NCBI RefSeq assembly: GCF_000741135.1
Contig: NZ_JGYU01000002.1
Span: 1 to 64,000, forward strand
Length of the DNA stretch: 64,000 nucleotides
Source of the DNA: Bifidobacterium choerinum
GTDB taxonomy: Bacteria > Actinomycetota > Actinomycetes > Actinomycetales > Bifidobacteriaceae
Reading direction: 5' to 3'
Under the pieces are notes generated by a model. The model was given only the letters and a program-made list of their open reading frames with translations, did not search any database and was not told the DNA's origin. How positions within the stretch are numbered: position 1 is the first letter of the stretch; every line of letters starts with the position of its first letter. A program made the translations under genes and the position numbers. Shown here piece after piece: positions 57,410 through 64,000 of the stretch.

Positions 57410-57964
57410 GTGGCGGAAAGCCGATCGAGGGAACAATCCTCGCCATTATACTCAGCGTTATGTCAGCCCAAATCGACGGCATGCGTTCGGCCAAACGCCG
57501 GACACCGGGCATGGGACGGCGTCGGAGCAGGCCGCGGCGGACTCTTCGAGCGCGTCAACGTCGATCGGTGCGATGGATTGACCCCACCGGCCTCGGTTCT
57601 GGAATATGGAAAGAATACGGACACGGGGCTCGGCGGCGCCAGTCCGCCACGCTGCTTCCCCCACGCGAATGCCGTCGGGCTCAGCGAGAACATCATCACT
57701 GCCGCCAAGCTCTCCTTCACGACCATTCGGCCATACCGGCGTGTCGAATCGGCGATGGAGTTCCGCCTGCCGAACAACACCGCCCATGAAGGCGACACGT
57801 CCGCAATCCGCCTGCCGGAGGGCTTCGCCTTCTATACGGAGCACGACTTCGACGTCAGGAGCCCGATGCCATTGGCGAACACCGGCACCGCGACACATGT
57901 CATCATCGGCACCTCCGGTAACGGGCCATTAATCAGCGCCGCGCGTTTGTTTACCGCACCGTAA
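57410..57964 (+). CDS. Hypothetical protein, possibly degraded
   Basis: The frame of 184 codons is not recognised. Its last third or so, from about 57600, has the high-GC3 codon pattern of real genes and reads like protein (GLSENIITAAKLSFTTI, AIRLPEGFAFYTEHDFDV, THVIIGTSGNGPLISAA). The first part has poor codon use and no ribosome site. It may be a gene remnant or a short gene starting within the frame, for example at the ATG at 57755 (69 residues). It occupies the place where jag, yidC and rnpA would be expected. No function is proposed. Confidence 0.3.
   Translation: MAESRSREQSSPLYSALCQPKSTACVRPNAGHRAWDGVGAGRGGLFERVNVDRCDGLTPPASVLEYGKNTDTGLGGASPPRCFPHANAVGLSENIITAAKLSFTTIRPYRRVESAMEFRLPNNTAHEGDTSAIRLPEGFAFYTEHDFDVRSPMPLANTGTATHVIIGTSGNGPLISAARLFTAP
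57445..57450 (-). promoter_or_regulatory. Possible -10 box directed at rsmG-parA-parB
   Basis: The minus strand carries a perfect TATAAT (57445-57450). The -35 region is weak. A transcript from here would have about 290 nt of leader containing parS-like sites 2 and 3. Confidence 0.25.
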
Positions 57965-58036
57965 CCGCAAACGGGCGAGCGCAACGGTCCGCTGCGGCAC
58001 AATCGAACCATCGGCGGAAAAGAAGAGGTGATGCAT

Positions 58037-59110
58037 ATGGGCACATCCACATTGGAACCATTGATCGACGATCCGATCGATGCTGTCTCGCTGAATGCCT
58101 TCAGCGCGCTCACGAAAGGATCGCCTGCCCCGTACTGGCTGTTCCGGGGCGTCTGCGGCGCATGGGGCATAGAACAGCCGCGTGCGCGGCTCGACCTCAT
58201 CACCGTCTCGGAGAATGCGACGTTCCTGCTGCTCATCGACGGCGAACCGGAAGGAGTCGTACGCGTCTCGCAGCCAGGGTATGTGGGAGGCCCCGAAGCG
58301 GTCGCCTCGGAAATCGCATGGCTCAACGCGCTGCATGACATCGACGGCATCCATCTGATCGATCCGGTGCCCACCGTGCGCGGCACCTTCGTCACGAAGA
58401 TTCGCGATCTCAATGGCGTAGGCTGGACGGTCGTCTCCACGAAATTCGTCGAAGGCACCGTGCTCGAGGATCTTGACGACCCCAGCTCCCACTACGAGAC
58501 CATCGGCTCATGGGCGGCGGAATTCCATCGGCAATCACGCGCATGGCAACGACCATACGGATTCAAGCGCTTCAACTGGGACCTGTCGGACATGGTCGGG
58601 ATCTCGCCGCGCTGGGGGCGATGGGAGACCGCGCCGCTGACGGACGCGCAACGTGAGCTGTGCACGGCCGCGCTCGACAAGGCACTCGCCGTCATGTCCG
58701 ATGCGCCACGCACATCACGGACATGGGGACTCATCCACGCCGACCTGCGCCCGAGCAACATCATCCGCGGCGCCGACGGGACGCTCACCGTCATCGACTT
58801 CGACGATGCCGGATACGGCTGGTATCTCTACGACTACGCATCGTCGCTGAGCTTCATCGAGCACAAGGAGTACGCGCCGCAGCTCGCACAGGCGTGGATC
58901 CGCGGCTACGAACACGTCGCGGGCGACTTCAGCGACGTCGAGCGCGAAATCATGTCCGCACTGTCGATGATCCGGCGTCTGCAGATGCTCGGATGGACGA
59001 CGAACCACCGCGAAGATGCACTTCCCGACGGCCTCGCGCGCGAGCAGGCGCCGGGAAGCGTCATGTGCGCACGCCGCTATCTTGACGACTCGTTCTGGCT
59101 CATGCGTTGA
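58037..59110 (+). CDS. APH/choline-kinase-family small-molecule kinase
   Basis: The 357-residue protein has the aminoglycoside/choline/homoserine kinase fold. The catalytic loop is LIHADLRPSNII (Brenner HxDxxxxN) and VIDFDDAGYGWYLYDYA supplies the metal-binding Asp. ATG 58037 is chosen because GAGGTG lies 6 nt upstream. In animals an APH-type kinase (hydroxylysine kinase, AGPHD1) works with a class III phospho-lyase. Here the next genes are an ethanolamine-type permease and such a lyase-like enzyme, so I infer that it phosphorylates an imported amino alcohol (ethanolamine or a relative). Antibiotic resistance is less likely. The permease start is 98 bp downstream and probably in the same operon. 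Confidence 0.85.
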   Translation: MGTSTLEPLIDDPIDAVSLNAFSALTKGSPAPYWLFRGVCGAWGIEQPRARLDLITVSENATFLLLIDGEPEGVVRVSQPGYVGGPEAVASEIAWLNALHDIDGIHLIDPVPTVRGTFVTKIRDLNGVGWTVVSTKFVEGTVLEDLDDPSSHYETIGSWAAEFHRQSRAWQRPYGFKRFNWDLSDMVGISPRWGRWETAPLTDAQRELCTAALDKALAVMSDAPRTSRTWGLIHADLRPSNIIRGADGTLTVIDFDDAGYGWYLYDYASSLSFIEHKEYAPQLAQAWIRGYEHVAGDFSDVEREIMSALSMIRRLQMLGWTTNHREDALPDGLAREQAPGSVMCARRYLDDSFWLMR

Positions 59111-59208
59111 CGCCGCGACCGACGCACCGTCAACGACCGCATCAACACAGGAAGCCGCATCGACATACCAACACGACCAGCACACCATCGGAGAAAAGAG
59201 GAACGATC

Positions 59209-60699
59209 ATGTCCAGCACAGTGTCGGGAAACGGTCTGGGATCGGTCACATACGTGGCCACCGAGAAGGACTACTTCAAGAAACGGCAGCTCAAACGCAC
59301 AACCGGAGCGTTCGGCCTATGGGCGATCGGCGTCTCAGCCGTCGTCTCCGGCGACTTCTCGGGATGGAACGGCGGCATCGCACAAGCCGGATGGGGCGGA
59401 TTCCTCATTGCGGCGGTCGTCGTCTACGCGATGTACGTCCTCATGCTCAACGCAATCAGCGAAATGGCCTCCGCGATGCCGCACACCGGCGGCGCATATT
59501 CGTTCGCACGCGCCGCGATGGGACCATGGGGCGGCTTTTTCACCGGTCTGGCCGAAACGGTCGAATACGTGATGACGGCGGCCACGATCGTCTACTTCTC
59601 CTCCGCCTATGCCGATTCGATCCTGATGGATCTCACCGGCTTCTCACTGACTGACGCCGGCTACCAATGGGTATGGTGGCTCGGCATCTACGCGATCTTC
59701 GTGGCCCTGAACTGGGCCGGCGCCGAGACGTCGTTCCGTTTCGCGCAGGTCGTCTCGATCGCCGCGCTTGCGATCGTCGCTTTCTTCGGCGTCTATGCCC
59801 TGTTCAGCGGCAAGGTCGATTTCTCGTCGCTGCTCGACATCAAGGCCACCGCCGGCAACAGCAGTTTCCTGCCGTTCGGCGTCGGGGCGATATTCTTCGC
59901 GATGCCGTTCGCGATGTGGCTCTTCCTCGGCATCGAGCAGCTGCCGCTGGCCGCCGAGGAGGTTCGTGAGCCGGAACGTAACATCCCGAAGGCGTCGCGC
60001 CTGTGCATCATGACGCTCGGCATCTCGGCGCTCATCGTCGTCTTCCTCAATCCGGCGGTCCTGGGTTCCGCTGCGCTCGGCGGCTCCGACGAACCGCTGC
60101 TTGACGGATTCCGTGCGATTCTGCCGGGCAATCTGGCCGCGGTGCTTTCGGCCTTCGCGCTTGTGGGTCTGCCCGCCTCCGTGCAGGGCATCACCTTCGC
60201 CTATGGCCGTAATCTCTATTCGCTGAGCCGCGCCGGCTACTATCCGGCGTTCCTCTCGCTCACCGGCAAGAGGAAGACGCCGTACTGGGGTCTTGTGGTC
60301 GGCGCAATCATCGGCTTCGCCGCGTTGTTCATCATCGCATACGGCGGCGAAGGCGCCGGCTCGGTCGTGCTCAACATCGCAGTGTGGGGCGCCGTGCTCG
60401 CCTATCTGCTGCAAATGGTCTCCTACGTCTTGCTGCGCAAGCGCATGCCGAACATCAAGAGGCCGTTCGTCTCCAGATTCGGTGTTCCCGGAGCGGTGGT
60501 CGCCGGCCTGCTGTCGTTCGCGATCTTCGTTGCCGTACTGCTCAATCCCGACTATCGACTCGCCGTCTATGTGATGGTCGGCATCTATCTGGCCGCCACC
60601 GTGTTCTTCGCGGTGTATGGGCGCAAGCATCTCGTGCTCTCCCCCGAGGAGGAGTTCGCTGCCTCCGGCGGCACCGCCGCGTACCGGACGCATGAATGA
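59209..60699 (+). CDS. APC-superfamily permease, ethanolamine-permease-like
   Basis: The 496-residue protein has 12 predicted helices. Its N-terminal region LWAIGVSAVVSGDFSGWNGG followed by a Gly-rich segment, and EMASAMPHTGGAYSFARAA, closely fit the ethanolamine transporter (EAT) branch of the APC superfamily. FLGIEQLPLAAEEV is the family's TM6-7 region. It should import ethanolamine or a related small amine by proton symport. AGAGGAACG precedes the ATG at 59209. It is flanked by the APH-type kinase and the class III PLP enzyme, all on the plus strand. It is followed by a strong hairpin, so the PLP gene may have its own promoter. Confidence 0.88.
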   Translation: MSSTVSGNGLGSVTYVATEKDYFKKRQLKRTTGAFGLWAIGVSAVVSGDFSGWNGGIAQAGWGGFLIAAVVVYAMYVLMLNAISEMASAMPHTGGAYSFARAAMGPWGGFFTGLAETVEYVMTAATIVYFSSAYADSILMDLTGFSLTDAGYQWVWWLGIYAIFVALNWAGAETSFRFAQVVSIAALAIVAFFGVYALFSGKVDFSSLLDIKATAGNSSFLPFGVGAIFFAMPFAMWLFLGIEQLPLAAEEVREPERNIPKASRLCIMTLGISALIVVFLNPAVLGSAALGGSDEPLLDGFRAILPGNLAAVLSAFALVGLPASVQGITFAYGRNLYSLSRAGYYPAFLSLTGKRKTPYWGLVVGAIIGFAALFIIAYGGEGAGSVVLNIAVWGAVLAYLLQMVSYVLLRKRMPNIKRPFVSRFGVPGAVVAGLLSFAIFVAVLLNPDYRLAVYVMVGIYLAATVFFAVYGRKHLVLSPEEEFAASGGTAAYRTHE

Positions 60700-60739
60700 C
60701 AGGCCGCGGGCACGTATACCTTTCCACCACCTCTTGCGC

Positions 60740-60786
60740 ACTGGGCGGCCGCGAACGGGCACGATGCCCGTTCGCGGCCGCCCAGT
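60740..60786 (+). terminator. Hairpin after the permease gene
   Basis: A perfect 22-bp stem (60740-60761 with 60765-60786) with a 3-nt loop and no U-tract lies 40 bp past the stop codon. The rest of the 264-bp gap shows only a CATAAT box at 60861-60866 as a weak -10 for the next gene. Confidence 0.65.
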
Positions 60787-60963
60787 ACGCAAGACGCTGC
60801 GGCGCATCTCCGGCGGATGCCACACGCCCTGCGTGCACAACCATTCACTGCCCGTCCCGCCATAATGGTTCATTTCCGGAGTGTATCCATGGCCGCTACA
60901 TTGCCGCGATAGGCTCGCCATCATCGACGAACAGCACAGTACGGCACACCCAAGGAGACCCCC

Positions 60964-62328
60964 ATGGCAACTCGCTCGACGATCATGGACACGAACAGCT
61001 TCCGCCCGGAGATGGCGGCGGCACTCGACCCGCGGACGCGCAGGCTCACCGAGGAACGCAGCGTGCTCGGCCCGGCCTACCGCCTGTTCTACCGCAATCC
61101 GGTGCATCTCGTACGCGGACAGGGCGCACGGCTGTGGGATGCGGACGGCGTGGAATACCTGGATGTCTACAACAATGTGGCGTCGGTGGGCCATGCGAAT
61201 CCCCGCGTCGTGGACGCGATGACCCGTCAGGCGAGCGCGCTCAACACGCACACCCGCTATCTGCATGAGAACATCCTCAACTACGCCGAGGATATTCTGA
61301 GCACGATGCCGCCGGAAATCGACCGCATCATGTTCCAGTGCACCGGATCGGAAGCCAATGATCTCGCCGTGCGCGTCGCGCAGACCTATACAGGCGGCGA
61401 GGGCGTCATCGTGACCGCCGAAGCCTATCACGGCAACTCGGCACTCACATCGAAGCTATCCCCGGCACTCGGCACCGCGCAGGAACTGGGATTGACGATG
61501 CGTACGATCCCCACGCCGGATACCTATCGGCTCGTCATCGACGGCAAGCCGGCCGACGAGTGCACGGCACAGGAATTCGGCGCATGGATGGCCGGCGAGG
61601 TGCGCAAGGCCGTGGCGGACATGGAGCGGCACGGCATCCGCTTCGCCGCGCTGCTCGCCGATTCGATCTTCTCGTCCGACGGCGTCTACCCCGATCCGGT
61701 CGGCTATCTCCAACCGGTCATCGACACCGTGCACGAGCTCGGCGGCGTGTGGATCGCCGACGAGGTGCAGCCCGGCTTCACGCGCACCGGCGACGCGTTC
61801 TGGGGCTTCGAACGCCAAGGCATCGTCCCGGACGTCGTCACGAGCGGCAAGCCGATGGCGAACGGCCTGCCGACGTCGCTGATGGCGACACGCCACGAAG
61901 TGCTCGAACCCTTCGCCGCGTCAATCCCGTACTTCAACACTTTCGGCGGCAATCCCGTCTGCATGGCCGCCGCGCAGGAGACGCTCAACGTCATGCGCGA
62001 CGAGGATACGATGGGCAACGCGAAACGTGTCGGCGCCATTTTCAAACAGGCCGTGACCGACCTGATGGCCGACCATCCGTGCATCGGCGACGTGCGCGGC
62101 GCCGGACTGTACATCGGATGCGAGATCGTGGCGCCCGGTACGAAGGACCCCGATCAGCCGACGGCACTCGACATCCTCGAGACGTTGCGCGACCACCATG
62201 TGCTGACCTCGGTGTGCGGACGGTTCGGCAACATCCTCAAACTGCGGCCGCCGCTCGTGTTCACCGAGGACGACGTGGACATGTTCATCAGCGCGTTCGC
62301 CACCACTCTTGAGGAACTCGGATGCTGA
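60964..62328 (+). CDS. Class III PLP enzyme resembling ethanolamine-phosphate phospho-lyase
   Basis: The 454-residue enzyme has fold-type I class III motifs: GSEANDLAVRVA, AYHGN, IADEVQPGFTRTG and SGKPMANGLP with the PLP lysine. The segments LFYRNPVHLVRG, NNVASVGHANP and LNTHTRYLHENILNYA closely resemble animal ETNPPL/PHYKPL (AGXT2L1/AGXT2L2) phospho-lyases. These split O-phosphoethanolamine into acetaldehyde, ammonia and phosphate, or act on phosphohydroxylysine. With an APH-type kinase and an ethanolamine-type permease upstream, this function is favoured over transamination. AAGGAG precedes the ATG by 6 nt. The gene overlaps the GntR start by 7 bp. Confidence 0.85.
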   Translation: MATRSTIMDTNSFRPEMAAALDPRTRRLTEERSVLGPAYRLFYRNPVHLVRGQGARLWDADGVEYLDVYNNVASVGHANPRVVDAMTRQASALNTHTRYLHENILNYAEDILSTMPPEIDRIMFQCTGSEANDLAVRVAQTYTGGEGVIVTAEAYHGNSALTSKLSPALGTAQELGLTMRTIPTPDTYRLVIDGKPADECTAQEFGAWMAGEVRKAVADMERHGIRFAALLADSIFSSDGVYPDPVGYLQPVIDTVHELGGVWIADEVQPGFTRTGDAFWGFERQGIVPDVVTSGKPMANGLPTSLMATRHEVLEPFAASIPYFNTFGGNPVCMAAAQETLNVMRDEDTMGNAKRVGAIFKQAVTDLMADHPCIGDVRGAGLYIGCEIVAPGTKDPDQPTALDILETLRDHHVLTSVCGRFGNILKLRPPLVFTEDDVDMFISAFATTLEELGC

Positions 62329-63071
62329 CCCATCCCACCGCCGATGACGTCGTGCACAGAATACGATCCATCATCCGCACGCAGGAGCTCCGTCCGGGCG
62401 AAAAGCTCGGATCCGAGCGCGCGCTCGCGGCATTGTTCGGCATTTCGCGCGCACTGCTCAGGCTTGCGCTCGCGCAGCTTGAACAGACCCATGAGATCGT
62501 CCGCCGAATCGGACGCAACGGCGGCATCGTCATCGCCGACGGCAGGCTCGAACGCTCGCTGAACACGGTGGAATCGCTCACGCAGATCGCGAGGAGGCAA
62601 GGCTGGCGACTCACGTCCACCGTGCTCAATGCGACGCTCACCACCGGGTCGCCTGCGGACCGCCGCCTGCTGCGTCTGCCCGACGGCCGCCCGATGGTCT
62701 ATGCGATCACCCGTCTGCGCATGCTCAACGGCACGCCGCTTTCCCTTGAGGAGACCCATCTACCGGCATACCGTTTCGAGCGCTTCCTCGACCTCGACCT
62801 GACCACATCCTTCTATGGGCATTTCGAGGACGACTACGGCATACACCCGAAGTTCGTCGACGAGACGCTCGACGTGACCGCCGCGGACATCGATCAGGCG
62901 TCCCTTCTCGGCGCCACGGCGGGCGCACCACTGCTCCGCATCCACCGCATCACCGCCGACACGCATGGCTTGCCGTGCGAACGGGCAATCGACATGTACC
63001 GCTCCGACCGCATACGCTTCACGATGCATCATTCCGGCTTCGTGCGCCTGTCCGCCACACGCACGCCGTGA
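62322..63071 (+). CDS. GntR/HutC-family regulator
   Basis: The 249-residue protein has an N-terminal winged HTH (residues 5-72, LGSERALAALFGISRALLRLAL and RIGRNGGIVIA as landmarks) and a C-terminal UTRA effector domain (about 90-240, GRPMVYAITRLRMLNGTPLSLEETHLP region). Such regulators bind small metabolites and are usually repressors. It overlaps the PLP enzyme gene (ATGCTGA), so it is made together with it and probably senses the substrate or a phosphorylated intermediate of the same pathway. No palindromic operator was clear upstream of the kinase or PLP gene. Confidence 0.88.
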   Translation: MLTHPTADDVVHRIRSIIRTQELRPGEKLGSERALAALFGISRALLRLALAQLEQTHEIVRRIGRNGGIVIADGRLERSLNTVESLTQIARRQGWRLTSTVLNATLTTGSPADRRLLRLPDGRPMVYAITRLRMLNGTPLSLEETHLPAYRFERFLDLDLTTSFYGHFEDDYGIHPKFVDETLDVTAADIDQASLLGATAGAPLLRIHRITADTHGLPCERAIDMYRSDRIRFTMHHSGFVRLSATRTP

Positions 63072-63194
63072 CCACGCCAAGGCGCAAGGGCGGCGCTAGG
63101 ATAGTGGATGCCGCAAGACGCCCGGATGTGCGGACGGCGCGCCGGACGCACAGATCCACGAATGCGCGGCAGCGCGAGAACCGAGGAGAGAACC

Positions 63195-63809
63195 ATGCCG
63201 ATCACCGACGTCGTATTCGATTACTGCGGGGTGCTGCTGGACTGGCGCCCCGAGCTGACGATGGAGGGACTGGTGTCGACGCCGATCATCCGCCGCGTGC
63301 TCGACCGTGCCGACCCCCACGGCTTCTGGTACTACGACCTGATGAGCGACATCGGCTGGAGCCCCGAGCAGGTGCTCACCGACTTCCGCCGCCACCATCC
63401 GCACGACGACGACCTCAACGAGGCGATGCGCCTGTACTTCGCGAACTACCGCCGCGCCTTCGCCGGCATGATGCCCGGCATGCCGGCGCTGCTGCACGAC
63501 CTGCACGCGCGGGGCTACCGGCTGTGGGGCCTGACGAACTTCAGCACGCCGTTCGTCACGCTCGCGCACGCCGAGTTCCCGGCGATGCGTCTGCTCGGCG
63601 GCACGATCGTCTCCTCCGAGGAGCGCTGCGCGAAGCCCGACCCGCAGATCTACGCAATCGCGATCGAACGCTTCGGCCTCAAGCCCGAGCAGGCGATGTT
63701 CTTCGACGACAAGTTCGAGAACGCGCGCGCGGCGACCGAGGCCGGCATGCACGGCGTGCGCTTCCTCGACGCCGGCCAGGCGCTGCAGGCCGTGCGCGAC
63801 GCGCGCTGA
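63195..63809 (+). CDS. HAD-superfamily phosphatase (HAD-IA, YihX-like)
   Basis: The 204-residue hydrolase has motif I FDYCGVLLDW (nucleophile Asp, with Cys at the second-Asp position, as in YihX-type members with DLGNV), motif II LTNFS, the motif III Lys in CAKPDPQIY, and motif IV FFDDKFENARAA. It should hydrolyse a small phosphate ester such as a sugar phosphate. GAGGAGAG lies before the ATG at 63195. It follows the regulator by 123 bp and could belong to the amino alcohol gene set or be independent. Confidence 0.85.
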   Translation: MPITDVVFDYCGVLLDWRPELTMEGLVSTPIIRRVLDRADPHGFWYYDLMSDIGWSPEQVLTDFRRHHPHDDDLNEAMRLYFANYRRAFAGMMPGMPALLHDLHARGYRLWGLTNFSTPFVTLAHAEFPAMRLLGGTIVSSEERCAKPDPQIYAIAIERFGLKPEQAMFFDDKFENARAATEAGMHGVRFLDAGQALQAVRDAR

Positions 63810-63822
63810 GATGGTCGTAAGA

Positions 63823-63848
63823 GCGGGAAATCAAAGAGATTTGCCCGC
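63823..63848 (+). terminator. Imperfect hairpin after the HAD gene
   Basis: GCGGGAAATC (63823-63832) pairs with GATTTGCCCGC (63838-63848) apart from one bulged G. It is weaker than the other hairpins in the window. Confidence 0.35.
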
Positions 63849-63925
63849 CCACGCCCGCCCGACTACGCTGGATATTTGTGGCCACGATGTTGTGGCCGCC
63901 TATGTACGAAAGGAAGCGTAGCTGT

Positions 63926-64000
63926 ATGGTCTACCGCATGATTTTCAACCAGACCGCCTATTTCGGACGTGGCGCCATCAACGAGATCCCGAAGGAGGTG
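63926..64000 (+). CDS. fucO: FucO-type iron-dependent alcohol dehydrogenase, N-terminus only
   Basis: Only 25 codons are in the window (reads MVYRMIFNQTAYFGRGAINE and on). This is the characteristic N-terminus of lactaldehyde reductase FucO (group III, iron-dependent alcohol dehydrogenase). The family reduces L-lactaldehyde to 1,2-propanediol, and also glycolaldehyde and other short aldehydes. AAAGGAAG precedes the ATG. It could take up the aldehyde formed by the phospho-lyase upstream or serve fucose/rhamnose metabolism. The rest of the gene lies outside the window. Confidence 0.8.
   Translation, partial: MVYRMIFNQTAYFGRGAINEIPKEV

Noticed and set aside
58037-59110. Aminoglycoside resistance gene
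   Set aside because: The kinase fold is shared with metabolic kinases, and the permease/PLP-enzyme context points to metabolism rather than resistance.
59644-61431. 595-codon minus-strand frame across the permease and PLP gene
   Set aside because: It spans two well-supported plus-strand genes and the terminator between them, and its translation has no recognisable domain.

Overview
The window reads as a stretch of a high-GC Actinobacteria chromosome, almost certainly a Bifidobacterium. The 16S rRNA has the bifidobacterial 5' end and 3' region. The GC3 is very high, so every real gene carries long shadow frames. The gene set is also typical: a raffinose-type ABC system with two GH36 enzymes and a ROK regulator, a separate MsmK-type ATPase, and MurJ fused to a pseudokinase. 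No phage, IS element or CRISPR array was recognised.

Layout. 1-4100 holds the 5' half of a 23S gene, a spacer without tRNA, a full 16S gene and its leader and promoter region, all on the minus strand. 4351-9453 holds a DHA2 drug exporter, a sirtuin, a LytTR/DUF3021 pair and threonine ammonia-lyase. 9854-20789 is an alpha-galactoside/isomalto-oligosaccharide island: GH13 glucosidase, raffinose-synthase-like GH36, two permeases, a binding lipoprotein, a divergent ROK regulator and a GH36 alpha-galactosidase. 20947-37882 is mostly housekeeping: tadA, Na+/H+ antiporter, a coiled-coil membrane protein, dcd, esterase, Ca2+-type P-ATPase, rlmB, a DUF4032 protein, the sugar ATPase MsmK, a K+ channel, and a Ser/Thr kinase that is broken by a frameshift. 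37987-46417 holds a DsbA-like protein, tRNA-Thr(TGT), an Rpf-like cell-wall protein, rsmA-ispE, a LytR_C protein, the CCA-adding enzyme and a Nudix hydrolase.

46419-57152 is an origin-proximal block: DUF6049 protein, murJ-pseudokinase, trxB, and the minus-strand run rsmG-parA-parB. Five perfect 9-bp DnaA boxes lie between parA and rsmG, and three parS-like palindromes lie in and just upstream of rsmG. The usual partners of rsmG (jag, yidC, rnpA, rpmH) are absent, which suggests a rearrangement. The minus-strand rrn operon is co-directional with a fork moving left from this side.

58037-64000 is the most interesting part. An APH-family kinase, an ethanolamine-type APC permease, a class III PLP enzyme that closely resembles animal ethanolamine-phosphate phospho-lyase, a GntR/HutC regulator, a HAD phosphatase and the start of a FucO-type alcohol dehydrogenase stand in one direction. 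Together they suggest a cobalamin-independent, microcompartment-independent route: amino alcohol uptake, phosphorylation, PLP-dependent elimination to aldehyde, ammonia and phosphate, then possibly reduction to alcohol. The substrate (ethanolamine, another amino alcohol, or hydroxylysine) is inferred.

Many genes have a -10-like hexamer only 6-9 nt before the start codon and no Shine-Dalgarno sequence, so leaderless transcription appears common here. Genes with leaders have clear AAGGAG-type sites. Most gene ends carry long, perfect GC hairpins without strong U-tracts.
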